DNA of 64,000 nt from Caulobacter sp. (lineage in GTDB: Bacteria; Pseudomonadota; Alphaproteobacteria; Caulobacterales; Caulobacteraceae). A program made the translations under genes and the position numbers. The notes below the pieces were generated by a model that worked only from the letters and a program-made list of their open reading frames with translations, ran no database searches and had not been told where the DNA came from. The stretch spans positions 40,713 through 104,712 of the forward strand of contig JAIOXZ010000011.1 in NCBI GenBank assembly GCA_021741355.1, in the 5' to 3' direction. This document shows positions 28,500 through 38,027 of this stretch, piece after piece. Position 1 is the first letter of the stretch, and each line of letters begins with the position of its first letter.

Positions 28500-29300
28500 A
28501 TGGACAGCCTGCTTCAGCTCGCCGCCGACCCCGCAGTCTGGGCGGCCCTGGTCACCCTGGTGGTCATGGAGATCGTGCTCGGGATCGACAATCTGGTCTT
28601 CATCTCGATCCTGTCGAACAAACTGCCGGTCGAGCAGCGCCAGAAGGCGCGCCGGATCGGCATCTCGCTGGCCCTGATCATGCGCATCGGCCTGCTGTTC
28701 TCGATTGCCTGGATCGTCAGCCTCAAGACGCCGATCTTCGACCTCGGCATCACCGGGCCGGTGGGCGAGCACGGTGAGCCGGGCTTCGACACGGCCTTCT
28801 CCTGGCGTGACCTGATCCTCATCTCCGGCGGCCTGTTCCTGCTGTGGAAGGCGACAAAGGAGATCCACCACACCGTCGACCCGGCGCCGACCGGCGACGT
28901 GCTGGACACCAAGAACGTGGTCATCTCCAACTTCAGCGCCGCCATCGTCCAGATCCTCCTGCTGGACCTGGTCTTCTCGGTCGACTCGATCCTGACCGCC
29001 GTGGGCATGACCGAACATGTGCCGGTGATGGTGGTCGCGGTGATCATCGCCGTGATGGTGATGCTGCTGGCCGCCGATCCGCTGGCCAACTTCATCCACA
29101 ACAATCCGACCGTGGTGATGCTGGCCCTGGGCTTCCTGCTGATGATCGGGGCGGTGCTGATCGCCGACGGCTTCGGCGTGCATGTGCCCAAGGGCTACAT
29201 CTACGCGGCCATGGCCTTCTCCGGCCTGGTGGAGGGCCTCAACATGGTCGCCCGCAAGAGCCGGGAGAAGAAGGCCCTGGCGGACGAGACGAAGCACTAG
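28500..29300 (+). CDS. TerC family membrane protein
   Basis: A 266-residue protein with about seven transmembrane helices. TerC hallmarks are [18 protein letters not shown] near the start and [18 protein letters not shown] in the middle; the acidic residues in both segments sit in the membrane and are linked to metal (Mn2+) export in this family. Its gene is monocistronic and followed by repeat A copy 2. The exact substrate cannot be told. Confidence 0.9.
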   Translation: MDSLLQLAADPAVWAALVTLVVMEIVLGIDNLVFISILSNKLPVEQRQKARRIGISLALIMRIGLLFSIAWIVSLKTPIFDLGITGPVGEHGEPGFDTAFSWRDLILISGGLFLLWKATKEIHHTVDPAPTGDVLDTKNVVISNFSAAIVQILLLDLVFSVDSILTAVGMTEHVPVMVVAVIIAVMVMLLAADPLANFIHNNPTVVMLALGFLLMIGAVLIADGFGVHVPKGYIYAAMAFSGLVEGLNMVARKSREKKALADETKH

Positions 29301-29306
29301 CCGCGC

Positions 29307-29390
29307 GGGGACATGTACCTGCGGTATGTGTCCCCTAAACCCGCAGCCGCTCGATGGGGGACACGTACCGAAGGCGGTACATGTCCCCTA
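29307..29390. repeat. double-hairpin repeat, family A copy 2
   Basis: Left hairpin GGGGACATGTACC...GGTATGTGTCCCC and right hairpin GGGGACACGTACC...GGTACATGTCCCC lie between terC and the 3' end of priA. The loops differ (CTGCGG against CGAAGGC), so this copy is less perfect than the others. Its final CCCCTA supplies the priA stop codon. Confidence 0.88.
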
Positions 29391-31550
29391 CAGAAAGCTG
29401 TACGGGTCCACGTCGATCGCCACGCGCACCGACCCCGGCGGGCGGGCGCGGGCGCGCCAGGCGGCGAGGAAGCCCTGCAGGTCGACCGTCCGGTCCGCCC
29501 TCACCAGGAACCGCTTGCGCCGCCGGCCGCGGACCATCGCCAGCGGCGCGTCGGCGGGGCCGTAGATGTCCACCCCGTCGGTATTGGGCGCCGCCGCCGC
29601 CAGAGTGCGGACATAGGCGTCCAGCGCCACAGGATCGGGCCCTGAGCAGATGACCGCCGCCAGCCGGCCGAACGGCGGCAGGCCGGCCAGTTCACGGCCG
29701 GTCATCTCCGCCTCAAGGAAGGCGTCCCGGTCCTGCGCCGCCAGCGCCTGCATGACGGCATGGTCAGGGGCGTAGGTCTGCAGCATCGCCCGGCCGGGGC
29801 GGTCGCGACGCCCGGCCCGGCCACTGGCCTGGGCCAGCAACTGGAAGGTCCGCTCTCCGGCCCGCAAATCGCCGCCGCGCAGGCCGAGGTCCGCGTCGAC
29901 CACCCCCACCAGGGTCAGCATCGGAAAGTCGTGCCCCTTGGCCGCCGCCTGGGTGGCGACCAGCACATCGATCTCGCCGTCGGTCATCGCCTTGACGATC
30001 GACCGCGCGCCGTCTGCGTCGAACACGGTGTCCGACGAGAACACCGCCACACGCGCCTCGGGGAACAGATGGCGCACCTCTTCCTCGACCCGCTCGACGC
30101 CCGGGCCGATGGAGACGAGGCTGTCCTGCGCCCCGCAGTGCGGACAGCGATCGGGCTTGGGCATCGAGAAGCCGGTCAGGTGACAGACGAGCCGGCCGGT
30201 GTAGCGATGCTCGACCAGCCAGCTGTCGCTGTCCGGCGCCTTCATCCGCTCGCCGCAGGCGCGGCACAGGACCAGCGGCGCATAGCCCCGGCGGTTGAGA
30301 AACAGCAGGGTCTGTTCGCTGCGGCCGTAGGTCTCCTTCATCGCCTCGATCAGCGGCGGCGACAGCCAGCGGCCGGGCTCGGGCGGGGTCTCGCGCATGT
30401 CGATCAGGGTGACGTCCGGCAGCTCCGAGGCGCCGTGCCGCGCCGCCAGCTTCAGCCAGCGGTAGCGGCCCTGTTCGGCGTTCCACAGCGTCTCCAGCGA
30501 GGGCGTCGCCGAGGCCAGCACGACCGCGCACTTCTCAAGGCTGGCGCGCGCCACGGCGAGATCGCGGGCCTGGTAGATGAAGCCCTCCTCCTGCTTGTAG
30601 GAGCCGTCGTGTTCCTCATCGACCACGATCAGGCGCAAGGACCGGTAGGGCAGGAACAGCGCCGAGCGGGCGCCGACGACGATCCGCGCCCGGCCCGTCG
30701 CCACGCCCTCCCAGACCTGGCGGCGGCGCGGCGGCGGGACGGCGGAATGCCACTCCGCCGGCTGGACGCCGAAGCGGTCCTCGAACCGGGCGATCACCGC
30801 TTGCGTCAGGGCGATCTCTGGCAGCAGGACCAGCACCTGGGCGGCGGGGTCGGCATCCAGCGCGGCGGCGACCGCCTCCAGATAGACCTCGGTCTTGCCC
30901 GAGCCGGTCACCCCGTCGAGCAGCGCCGCCTGAAAGCCGCCCTCGCGCACCATGCCCGACAGCACGGCGGCGGCGGCGGCCTGGCTGGCGTTGAGGCTTG
31001 GACCGGGCCGGGCCGTGTCCGGCTCATCAAAGCGGGTCTCCGGCATATGCAGCCGGAGTTCGAGGCAGCCTTCATCCAGCAGGCCCTTGACCACCCCTGC
31101 CCCGACGCCGGCCTTCGCGGCCAGGTCCGGACCGGTCAGCGGACCGTCGGCGGCGGCGGCCAGCACTTTTTCGCGCGCGGGGGTCAGCCGGGCCGGCGCC
31201 GTTCCGGTGGCGGCCAGCAGCTTGATCGGCCGGGGCTTCGGCGCGCGCAGCCCGCGCAGCGCCATGGCCAGCGGCCAGCCGGGCAGGTCCACCGAATAGC
31301 GCGCCGCCCATTCCACGAACCGCAACGTCGCCTCCGGCAGGGGCGGATCGTCGAGCCGCTCCAGCACCGGCTTCAGAGGCCTGTTGCCGCCGGCGCTCTC
31401 GCGCAGGCTGGTCACCACGCCGCGCGATGTGCGCGGGCCGAGCGGCACCGCCACATGGTCGCCGACCGCCAGAGCCATGCCTTCGGGCTCGGCGTAGTCG
31501 AACGCCTCGGGCAGCGGCATCGGCAACAGGACAGCGGCGATTCGGCTCAC
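29388..31550 (-). CDS. priA: primosomal replication protein N' (PriA helicase)
   Basis: A 720-residue DNA helicase that restarts stalled forks. It has an N-terminal 3'-end binding domain, Walker [23 protein letters not shown] box [12 protein letters not shown] and zinc-binding Cys pairs ([13 protein letters not shown]). The start is a GTG ([18 protein letters not shown]); the frame is open far beyond, but that part is a shadow of the divergent transaldolase gene. The stop codon is formed by repeat A copy 2. Only 39 bases separate it from the transaldolase start. Confidence 0.94.
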   Translation of the reverse strand: MSRIAAVLLPMPLPEAFDYAEPEGMALAVGDHVAVPLGPRTSRGVVTSLRESAGGNRPLKPVLERLDDPPLPEATLRFVEWAARYSVDLPGWPLAMALRGLRAPKPRPIKLLAATGTAPARLTPAREKVLAAAADGPLTGPDLAAKAGVGAGVVKGLLDEGCLELRLHMPETRFDEPDTARPGPSLNASQAAAAAVLSGMVREGGFQAALLDGVTGSGKTEVYLEAVAAALDADPAAQVLVLLPEIALTQAVIARFEDRFGVQPAEWHSAVPPPRRRQVWEGVATGRARIVVGARSALFLPYRSLRLIVVDEEHDGSYKQEEGFIYQARDLAVARASLEKCAVVLASATPSLETLWNAEQGRYRWLKLAARHGASELPDVTLIDMRETPPEPGRWLSPPLIEAMKETYGRSEQTLLFLNRRGYAPLVLCRACGERMKAPDSDSWLVEHRYTGRLVCHLTGFSMPKPDRCPHCGAQDSLVSIGPGVERVEEEVRHLFPEARVAVFSSDTVFDADGARSIVKAMTDGEIDVLVATQAAAKGHDFPMLTLVGVVDADLGLRGGDLRAGERTFQLLAQASGRAGRRDRPGRAMLQTYAPDHAVMQALAAQDRDAFLEAEMTGRELAGLPPFGRLAAVICSGPDPVALDAYVRTLAAAAPNTDGVDIYGPADAPLAMVRGRRRKRFLVRADRTVDLQGFLAAWRARARPPGSVRVAIDVDPYSFL

Positions 31551-31589
31551 GGGTGGCGCCCCGCGTTCCGGCTCGCTAAAACCCTGCCC

Positions 31590-32243
31590 ATGCAACTCTT
31601 CCTCGACACCACAGACACCGCCGTCCTCAAGGACCTCGCCACCACCGGCCTCGTGGACGGCGTGACCACCAACCCTACGCTGATCGCAAAATCCGGTCGG
31701 CCCATGGCGGAGGTCATCGCCGAGATATGCGGTCTCGTCGAGGGGCCTGTCAGCGCCGAAGTCGCCGCGATGGACGTCGAGGGCATGCTGGCCGAGGGCC
31801 GCAAGCTGGCCGCCATCGCCACCAACGTGGTCGTAAAGGTGCCGCTGACCCGCAACGGCCTGATCGCCACCAGCGAGTTCGCGGTCGAGGGCATCCAGAC
31901 CAACGTCACGCTTTGCTTCTCCGCCGCCCAGGCCTTGCTCGCCGCCAAGGCCGGCGCGTCCTACATCTCGCCCTTCATCGGCCGGCTGGACGACCACGGC
32001 GCCGACGGCATGGAGCTGATCCGCGAGATCCGGGCCATCTACGACAACTACGGCTACGACACCGAGATCCTCGCCGCCTCGATCCGCACCCCGGCGCATG
32101 TCGCTGAGGCGGCGATCGCCGGCTCGGACTGCGCCACCATCCCGCCGGCCACCTTCGAGGCGCTGTTCAAGCACCCGCTGACCGACAAGGGCCTGGAACA
32201 GTTCATGGCCGACTGGGCGAAGACCGGGCAGTCGATCCTCTGA
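31590..32243 (+). CDS. tal: transaldolase (TalC/FSA-type)
   Basis: A 217-residue short transaldolase. [16 protein letters not shown] opens the family; the Schiff-base lysine lies in VVVKVPLT, and [12 protein letters not shown] is the next conserved block. Short proteins of this class are transaldolases or fructose-6-phosphate aldolases; in alphaproteobacteria they are usually transaldolases of the pentose phosphate pathway. It is divergent from priA with a very short shared upstream region. Confidence 0.9.
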   Translation: MQLFLDTTDTAVLKDLATTGLVDGVTTNPTLIAKSGRPMAEVIAEICGLVEGPVSAEVAAMDVEGMLAEGRKLAAIATNVVVKVPLTRNGLIATSEFAVEGIQTNVTLCFSAAQALLAAKAGASYISPFIGRLDDHGADGMELIREIRAIYDNYGYDTEILAASIRTPAHVAEAAIAGSDCATIPPATFEALFKHPLTDKGLEQFMADWAKTGQSIL

Positions 32244-32297
32244 ACGGATTGGTAGGAGGTCGGCGCTAGCGTCTCCCCGCAAGACCGGGAGATGACC

Positions 32298-32966
32298 ATG
32301 AGCACGGCCAGGCAGACGGAATCGGCGGCGGATGAACTGCGCCGTGTGCTGAGATCTCATCCCGAGCTGATCCGCGACGACGCCGAGTTGCTGGCGGACC
32401 TCGGCCTGCGCGTCGACGCGGCCAATCTGGTGGACTTCGGGCCGGCGGCGCTGGCCCGCGTGAGCGCCGCCCACAAGCGCGAGACCACCGTCCGTCGAAA
32501 GCTGGAGGCCATGGCGCGGGCCAACTTCTCCGCCCAGGCCCAGACGCACGCGGCGGTCATCGACATTCTGGAATCCCGCAATCACTCGGACCTCGCCCGC
32601 CGGGTCGATGATCTGGCCAGCCTGCGGTTTGGGCTGGTCTCCGCGACCATCGCCATCGAGGGCACGGGCCGCACCCCGGCCGGCTGGTACGAGTTGGTCG
32701 AGGGGCAGACCGACCTGATTCTGGGTCCGCAACGGCTGGCGCGGATGGGCTTCCATGCGCCGGCGCTCGGGCTGTTCGGCGACCGGGCCGAGCATGTGCG
32801 CTCCATGGCCATGGTCCGGATCGCGATCTGGGAGCCGGGCCGCCAGGGCGTGCTGGCGTTCGGCTCGCACGACGAAAAGGGCTTCACCGCCGACATGGGC
32901 GCCGAACTGGTGGCGTTTCTGGCGCGGGTTGTGGAACGGACAGCCGAGCGATGGCCGGTGCTGTGA
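32298..32966 (+). CDS. DUF484 family protein
   Basis: A 222-residue protein typical of the DUF484 family: ELRRVLRSHPELIRDDAELL at the start, a coiled segment and then a GAF-like domain. In proteobacteria this gene commonly precedes xerC, as it does here. Its role is unknown. The ATG at 32298 is preferred to the one at 32292 because GGGAG ends only six bases upstream of it. Confidence 0.85.
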   Translation: MSTARQTESAADELRRVLRSHPELIRDDAELLADLGLRVDAANLVDFGPAALARVSAAHKRETTVRRKLEAMARANFSAQAQTHAAVIDILESRNHSDLARRVDDLASLRFGLVSATIAIEGTGRTPAGWYELVEGQTDLILGPQRLARMGFHAPALGLFGDRAEHVRSMAMVRIAIWEPGRQGVLAFGSHDEKGFTADMGAELVAFLARVVERTAERWPVL

Positions 32967-33114
32967 ATCGCTTCCCTCTCCCGGAGGGAGAGGGAGTGGC
33001 CCGACGGCGCAGCCGGCGGGAGGGTGAGGGGTTTCGCCCGCGCCGCCTTACCCCCTCAACCTCCCACGCCCTTCGGTCGTGGGGCCCTCCTTCTCCCCAT
33101 GGGAGAAGGAAAGG
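32967..33114. repeat. mosaic palindromic repeats between DUF484 and xerC
   Basis: The whole gap is repeat-like: CTTCCCTCTCCCGGAGGGAGAGGGAG forms one hairpin, GACGGCGCAGCCGGCGGGAG follows, and CCTTCTCCCCATGGGAGAAGG forms the last. The last one ends as AGGAAAGG directly before the xerC ATG, so the repeat also provides its ribosome binding site. Confidence 0.7.
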
Positions 33115-34032
33115 ATGACGACCGCCCGAGACGCCATGACCGCCTGGCTGGGCCATCTGGCCAACGAGCGCCGGGTCTCGCCACGGACAATCGAGGCCTA
33201 TCTGGGCGCCGTCTCCCCCTACCTCGCCTTTCTGGAACAGCATCGCGGCGAGACGCTGTCGCTCGCGGACACCGGAACAATCACGGCGGCCGAGCTGCGC
33301 GCCTATCTCGCCCATCGACGGGACGGGGAGCGGCCGCTGTCGGCGCGCTCGGTGTCGCAGGCGCTGTCGGCGGTGCGGTCGTTCCACGGCTTCCTGGACC
33401 GGCGGCTGGGCGTTCCCAATGCGGCGCTGGCGCTGGTGAAGGGCCCGAAGGTCCGGCCCTCGGCGCCGCGTCCCGTCACCGAGGACCAGGCGCGCGGGCT
33501 GATCGAGGAGGCCGCCTGTGATCCCGAGCGCGAGGGCTGGGCGGCCCTGCGCGACGAGGCGGTGCTGACCCTGCTGTGGGGCTGCGGCCTGCGGATCAGC
33601 GAGGCGCTGTCGCTGAAGCGGTCGGACGCGCCGCTGGGAGAGAGCCTGCGGGTGCTGGGCAAGGGATCGAAGACCCGCATCGCGCCGGTGCTGCCGGCGG
33701 TGCGGGAGGCGGTCGACGCCTACCTGGCCGCCCTGCCCTTCGCGCTCGATCCTGACGAGCCGCTCTTCAGAGCCGCCCGTGGCGGGCCGTTGAGCCCGCG
33801 TCACGTCCAGGCGACCATGCAGTCCCTGCGCGGGCGGCTCGGCCTCTCCGACCGCGCCACGCCCCACGCCCTGCGCCACAGCTTCGCCACCCACCTGCTG
33901 GGCGCCGGCGCCGACCTCAGGTCGATCCAGGAGCTGCTGGGACACGCCTCGCTGTCGACGACCCAGAAGTACACGGCGGTGGATGCGGCGGGGCTGCTTA
34001 GCGCCTACGGGAAGGCGCATCCGCGGGCTTGA
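33115..34032 (+). CDS. xerC: site-specific tyrosine recombinase XerC
   Basis: A 305-residue tyrosine recombinase that with XerD resolves chromosome dimers at dif. It has a SAM-like N-terminal domain (1-110). The catalytic set is Arg160 in GCGLRISEAL, Lys183, His251 and Arg254 in HALRHSFATH, His277 in ELLGHASLSTTQKYT, and the nucleophile Tyr286. The neighbour DUF484 points to XerC rather than XerD. The ATG at 33115 follows AGAAGGAAAGG. Confidence 0.9.
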   Translation: MTTARDAMTAWLGHLANERRVSPRTIEAYLGAVSPYLAFLEQHRGETLSLADTGTITAAELRAYLAHRRDGERPLSARSVSQALSAVRSFHGFLDRRLGVPNAALALVKGPKVRPSAPRPVTEDQARGLIEEAACDPEREGWAALRDEAVLTLLWGCGLRISEALSLKRSDAPLGESLRVLGKGSKTRIAPVLPAVREAVDAYLAALPFALDPDEPLFRAARGGPLSPRHVQATMQSLRGRLGLSDRATPHALRHSFATHLLGAGADLRSIQELLGHASLSTTQKYTAVDAAGLLSAYGKAHPRA

Positions 34033-34065
34033 GACGCAAGCGTATCTCGCGGCGGAATTCGTCCT

Positions 34066-34195
34066 GATGTCTTGATGAGCAGTCTTGCTCCGGCGGGACC
34101 TTGGTCAAGGACGACCCCTGCGGGGTCGCCGCTGCGCGGCCGCGAAGCGGTCCTTGAGCAAGGGCCCGACCGGAGCGGACCATTCCATCAAGGCC
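34066..34195. repeat. ~130-bp palindromic repeat, family F copy 1
   Basis: Outer arms GATGTCTTGATG ... CATTCCATCAAGGCC enclose a core running from TCAAGGACGACCCCTGCGG to CGCGAAGCGGTCCTTGA. A second copy at 59763-59894 keeps the arms in the same orientation, but its core is the reverse complement. It fills most of the xerC-lpdA gap. Confidence 0.8.
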
Positions 34196-34246
34196 TTCAG
34201 GGCGTATCAGCATCCGGCAGGCGCGGGACGGCCGGGGTTGCAGCCC

Positions 34247-35647
34247 CTAAGCCTGCATCGTCCACCCCTCCACGCCCATGGCCGCCTGGCGCAGGGCCTC
34301 GGAGCGCGTGGGGTGCGGGTGGCAGGTGCGGGCGACGTCCTCGGACGAGGCGGAGAACTCCATGGCCACGCAGTATTCGGCGATCATGTCGCCGACGTTG
34401 GGGCCGATCATGTGCACACCGAGGATGCGGTCGGTCTTCGCGTCCGCCAGCACCTTCACGAAGCCCTCGCCCTCATGGTTGATCTTGGCGCGGCTGTTGG
34501 CGGTGAAGGGGAACTTGCCGACCTTGTAGGCGACGCCCGCGGCCTTGAGCTCCTCCTCGGTCTTGCCGACGGTGGCCACTTCCGGGGCGGTGTAGATGAC
34601 GCCGGGGATCAGGTCGTAGTTCACGTGCCCGGCCTTGCCCGCGATCAGCTCGATACAGGCGACGCCCTCGTCCTCGGCCTTGTGCGCCAGCATCGGGCCG
34701 CTGGTGACGTCGCCGACCACCCAGACGCCGCCGACGCCGGTCTTGAAGTGGTCGTTGGCGATCACGCCGCGCTTGTCGGGGGTGATGCCGACCGTCTCCA
34801 GGCCGAGACCCTCGGTGAAGGGCCGACGGCCGATGGCCACGAGCACATAATTGGCGGCCAGGGTCTGGGCTTCGCCACCCTTGACCGGCTCCATGGTGAT
34901 CTCGACGCCGCTGGCGCTGGCGACCGCGCCGGTGACCTTCTGGCCCAGCTGGAACTTGAAGCCCTGCTTGGTCAGCGCGCGCTGGAAGGTCTTGGCGGTT
35001 TCCTCGTCCATGCCGGGGCAGACGCGGTCGAGATACTCGACCACCGTCACCTCCGCGCCGAGCCGGCGCCAGACGCTGCCCAGCTCCAGGCCGATGACGC
35101 CGGCGCCGATCACGACGAGGTGCCCGGGCACTTCCGGCAGCGACAGGGCGCCGGTGGAATCGACGATGCGCTTGTTGTCGACCGTCACGCCGGGCAGCGG
35201 CGTCGGCTCCGAGCCCGTGGCGATAAGGATATTCTTCGCCTCCAGCGTCGTCTCCGCGCCGTCGACGGCCTTCACGACGACCTTGCCGGGCCCGTCGATT
35301 CGGCCCCAGCCCTTGATCCACTCGACCTTGTTCTTCTTGAACAGGAACTCGATGCCCTTGGTCAGGGCCGTCACGCTCTCGGTCTTCTGGGCCATCATCT
35401 GCGGCAGGTTCAGCTTCGGCTTCACCTCGATGCCCAGGGTGGCGAACTCCGGACCGGCGGCGGCGGCGTAGAGCTCGGACGCGTGCAGCAGGGCCTTGGA
35501 CGGCATGCAGCCGACGTTCAGGCAGGTGCCGCCGAGGGTTTCGCGACCCTCCACACAGGCGACCTTGAGGCCCAGTTGGCCCGCGCGGATCGCCGCATTG
35601 TAGCCGCCGGGACCGCCCCCGATGATGACGACGTCGTATTGGGCCAT
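34247..35647 (-). CDS. lpdA: dihydrolipoyl dehydrogenase (E3)
   Basis: A 466-residue FAD enzyme that reoxidises the lipoyl groups of 2-oxo acid dehydrogenases. The FAD motif is [18 protein letters not shown]; the redox disulfide lies in [17 protein letters not shown], and the C-terminal His-Glu pair in CHPHPTRSE is present. It lies on the sucAB strand, separated by four small membrane genes, so it probably serves 2-oxoglutarate dehydrogenase. Upstream is a palindrome TTGTGCGCACAA at 35667-35678. Confidence 0.95.
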   Translation of the reverse strand: MAQYDVVIIGGGPGGYNAAIRAGQLGLKVACVEGRETLGGTCLNVGCMPSKALLHASELYAAAAGPEFATLGIEVKPKLNLPQMMAQKTESVTALTKGIEFLFKKNKVEWIKGWGRIDGPGKVVVKAVDGAETTLEAKNILIATGSEPTPLPGVTVDNKRIVDSTGALSLPEVPGHLVVIGAGVIGLELGSVWRRLGAEVTVVEYLDRVCPGMDEETAKTFQRALTKQGFKFQLGQKVTGAVASASGVEITMEPVKGGEAQTLAANYVLVAIGRRPFTEGLGLETVGITPDKRGVIANDHFKTGVGGVWVVGDVTSGPMLAHKAEDEGVACIELIAGKAGHVNYDLIPGVIYTAPEVATVGKTEEELKAAGVAYKVGKFPFTANSRAKINHEGEGFVKVLADAKTDRILGVHMIGPNVGDMIAEYCVAMEFSASSEDVARTCHPHPTRSEALRQAAMGVEGWTMQA

Positions 35648-35666
35648 GAGTGGAGCCGCCTGTTGA

Positions 35667-35678
35667 TTGTGCGCACAA
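35667..35678. promoter_or_regulatory. 12-bp palindrome upstream of lpdA
   Basis: The perfect palindrome TTGTGCGCACAA lies 20-31 bases before the lpdA start. It could be an operator, but no regulator is suggested by the sequence, and short palindromes arise by chance. Confidence 0.3.
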
Positions 35679-35729
35679 CATATGGGGCCTGCTCGCCCCC
35701 TGCGCGAGGCGGTTTAAGGCGCCGCCCCG

Positions 35730-36155
35730 TCAGGTCAACACGCCCCGCTCAAAAAGCAGCAGCACCAGCCCTGTCATGACCAGCCAGGTGATGAAGGCGT
35801 TGGTCGTGCGACGGCGTCCGATGACGTCGGACTCGTCCTCCGGCTGCAGGGCCTTGCGCGCCCAGGCGAGGTAGGCGGCCTGCGAGGCGGCGTTGAGCAG
35901 AAATGCCGCGACGGCCGCCTTCAGCAGGAAGATCAGCAGCAGGCCGCTGAGCGCGGTCAGCCCGCTGGTGATGAGCATGGCCAGACCGCGGGTGCGTTCA
36001 GCGGGGTCGGTCGCCTCGAGGCTGATCCGGGCGATGGCGTCATCGAGGAACGCGTTCATCCGCCAGGCCCTTAACGCGAAGAGGCCGCCCACCAGATAGA
36101 ACAGGCCCACCGCCCGGGCGAACCAGCCGAAACCGTCGAGAAGCGCGTCGTTCAT
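35730..36155 (-). CDS. hypothetical membrane protein
   Basis: A 141-residue protein with about four hydrophobic segments (roughly 10-28, 58-80, 80-95, 117-135), of no family I recognise. It lies between lpdA and the pair of larger membrane genes, all on the same strand, with 82 bases to lpdA and 13 to the next gene upstream. The placement suggests co-transcription with the sucB-lpdA region. No function can be assigned. Confidence 0.65.
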   Translation of the reverse strand: MNDALLDGFGWFARAVGLFYLVGGLFALRAWRMNAFLDDAIARISLEATDPAERTRGLAMLITSGLTALSGLLLIFLLKAAVAAFLLNAASQAAYLAWARKALQPEDESDVIGRRRTTNAFITWLVMTGLVLLLFERGVLT

Positions 36156-36168
36156 GGCGGCCCTTCGG

Positions 36169-36852
36169 TCAGCTCCGGTTGATACGGGCGTCCGTCCCCC
36201 CGGGCTTTTGCCCGCCGGTCGCCGCCAGCAGGCAGAACAGCCCGAACAGGACCGCGGCCTCTACCTTCAGAAGGGTGGTTAGCGCGGCGCCTTCAGCCGG
36301 GGACCAGGCGTCGCCGGACAACCTCATGCCCATGAAGACCCAGGTCGCCGCGTCGATGGCGAGGGCCGTGGCGGCGATCCAGATCGCGCCCTGCGGATTT
36401 CGGCGGGCGCCGTTGTAGGCCACGATCCGAAGGATAACCCCGGCCATACCAGCCAGCAGCGGCTGCCAGAGCCAGCCGGAGGCGCCCAGGGCGAACCAGC
36501 GACCGATATCGACCTCCAGCACCAGCGGCATTCGCTCGCCGACAAAGGTCAATAGGCTTCGCGCGTTTCCGGGGCCGACGACCCGGCCGATCTGGGGTGC
36601 GAGGTGATAGAAGACGGCCGTACCGAGCGCGAGACGGACGAGGAACACCTTCCAGCCCGCCGGCCCGGGCGTCTCGACGCCGATCTGCTGCGGGCGCGCC
36701 GCCTTCGGCGCTCCAGGCGTCGGTGACTCCAGGGTGGCCGCCGGGCGGGGCGTGAGCGCCCCGATCTCGACATCGCGCCCCCGACCCCACGGCCAGCGCC
36801 ACCTGGGCGGGCCAGAGATCAGCGGGTCCTGCGGGGGGCGCTGCATGCTCAT
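36169..36852 (-). CDS. hypothetical membrane protein, distant paralogue of the upstream gene
   Basis: A 227-residue protein. A proline-rich, basic N-terminal region (about 1-65) precedes about four membrane helices (roughly 67-85, 110-145, 155-175, 190-210). The ATG at 36852 overlaps the TGA of the upstream gene (ATGA), showing tight coupling. Its membrane part weakly resembles that gene: both have GWLW followed by an Arg-rich loop, then A-W/T-W-x-x-G. It is likely an ancient duplication. The role is unknown. Confidence 0.65.
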   Translation of the reverse strand: MSMQRPPQDPLISGPPRWRWPWGRGRDVEIGALTPRPAATLESPTPGAPKAARPQQIGVETPGPAGWKVFLVRLALGTAVFYHLAPQIGRVVGPGNARSLLTFVGERMPLVLEVDIGRWFALGASGWLWQPLLAGMAGVILRIVAYNGARRNPQGAIWIAATALAIDAATWVFMGMRLSGDAWSPAEGAALTTLLKVEAAVLFGLFCLLAATGGQKPGGTDARINRS

Positions 36853-37511
36853 CTCATATGCTGGTTGAAGTAGCGCGGCCTGGGCGTATGTGGCCCCAGA
36901 ATGGTCGCCACCAGGAACAGGAAGATGAACTCCGCCGCAAGCAGTTGCCAGGCGCCGGTGCGCTCGGCCGCGCTCGCGGTTTCCAGCGCCTTGCGGCCGA
37001 AATAGAGCCAGGCCCCGCCCTCGACTACGAGGGCCGCCATGGACCAGCCCACCGCGTCCATGATGGCGCTGCGGGTCGTCCAGGCCGCGCGCAGGCGCAT
37101 CAGCAGGGCCGGCAGGGCGACGAACCACGGCAGCCAGAGCCAGCCGGCCATCATCGGCGACAGGGGCGACAGCACCTCCGGCAGACGCGCGACCAGACTA
37201 TCGATCACGGCTCTCGGCGCCTCGGGCGACAGGACCTTCGCGGCGTGCGGCCAGGCGAAGACGAAGGCGAACGCCAGGAAGAACGGCGCCATCCAGAGCA
37301 TCGGCTTGCCGTGAATCTGCTCGAAGGCCTTGATCGCGGCGACGGTGGCCTCCTCCTCGGGCGGCGCCTTCGCGCGACTCGTTCGCGCCTTCGGTCCGGG
37401 GCGTGCTGGATCGGCGCGGCGGAACCGCGCGGCCATCGCGCGCCAGGCGTCGACAACACGCTGCCAGTTTCCCGGGGGCGGTCCGTCGATGATCGGGTTG
37501 TTCTGGTTCAA
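36849..37511 (-). CDS. hypothetical membrane protein
   Basis: A 220-residue protein with a charged, basic N-terminal cytosolic part (about 1-65, ending KAFEQIHGKP) and about four membrane helices. No known family is recognised. Its stop overlaps the start of the distant paralogue downstream. The gene lies 22 bases downstream of the DUF2007 gene, with sucB upstream of that. An operon from sucB to lpdA would include this set. Confidence 0.65.
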   Translation of the reverse strand: MNQNNPIIDGPPPGNWQRVVDAWRAMAARFRRADPARPGPKARTSRAKAPPEEEATVAAIKAFEQIHGKPMLWMAPFFLAFAFVFAWPHAAKVLSPEAPRAVIDSLVARLPEVLSPLSPMMAGWLWLPWFVALPALLMRLRAAWTTRSAIMDAVGWSMAALVVEGGAWLYFGRKALETASAAERTGAWQLLAAEFIFLFLVATILGPHTPRPRYFNQHMR

Positions 37512-37533
37512 GATGACCCCCTCATTCTGGCGA

Positions 37534-37992
37534 CTACGGTGGATCGAGAATCAGCAGGTTGAGCGCGACGAACAGCACCGCGCCGCCGCCGACCACCAAA
37601 AGCACAATGCCGAAGGCGAGCAGCGCGCCCGTCGAGGATTCGCCGATCAGTGAGCCGGACCGTTTGCGCGCCAGAGCCAGGTAGCTGGCGGCCGCGCCGC
37701 CGACCAGGAACAGCACCGCGGCCAGCGCCATGCGCGCGGGCGGCGTCTCCATCGGAGGCTCGTCATCGGGCTCCGGCGTCCGGGCGTTGTGACGCAGCAT
37801 GGCGCGAGCGTCCTGGACGTCGCCCTCGGGCGCGGTCAGCCGGAAGCCGCCCAGAGCCAGTTGCTCCATCCAGAAGACAGCGCCGTAGTGAGTGTCGCAG
37901 ACGGTCGCGTCGATCCCGGCCGAGCGCAGCATGCCGGCGGCGATATGCGCCTCAGGCAGCGACGCGAACCGTTGGACCTCGACCAGAGCCAT
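37534..37992 (-). CDS. DUF2007-domain membrane protein
   Basis: A 152-residue protein. Residues about 1-70 match the DUF2007 (putative signal transducing) fold: EVQRFASLPEAHIAAGMLRS, then the segment AGIDATVCDTHYG. Two hydrophobic segments follow (about 88-107 and 123-148). The domain is small and related to GlnB-like folds in size only; its ligand is unknown. It lies 35 bases downstream of sucB, on the same strand. Confidence 0.75.
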   Translation of the reverse strand: MALVEVQRFASLPEAHIAAGMLRSAGIDATVCDTHYGAVFWMEQLALGGFRLTAPEGDVQDARAMLRHNARTPEPDDEPPMETPPARMALAAVLFLVGGAAASYLALARKRSGSLIGESSTGALLAFGIVLLVVGGGAVLFVALNLLILDPP

Positions 37993-38027
37993 GCCACCCC
38001 GCTTTCAGCGGAGAGCATGGCGCGGGA

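Noticed and set aside
29760..31589. Very long plus-strand reading frame upstream of the transaldolase
   Set aside because: It is antisense to priA, has biased Arg/Gly/Gln composition and no ribosome binding site. The family match starts only at the ATG at 31590.
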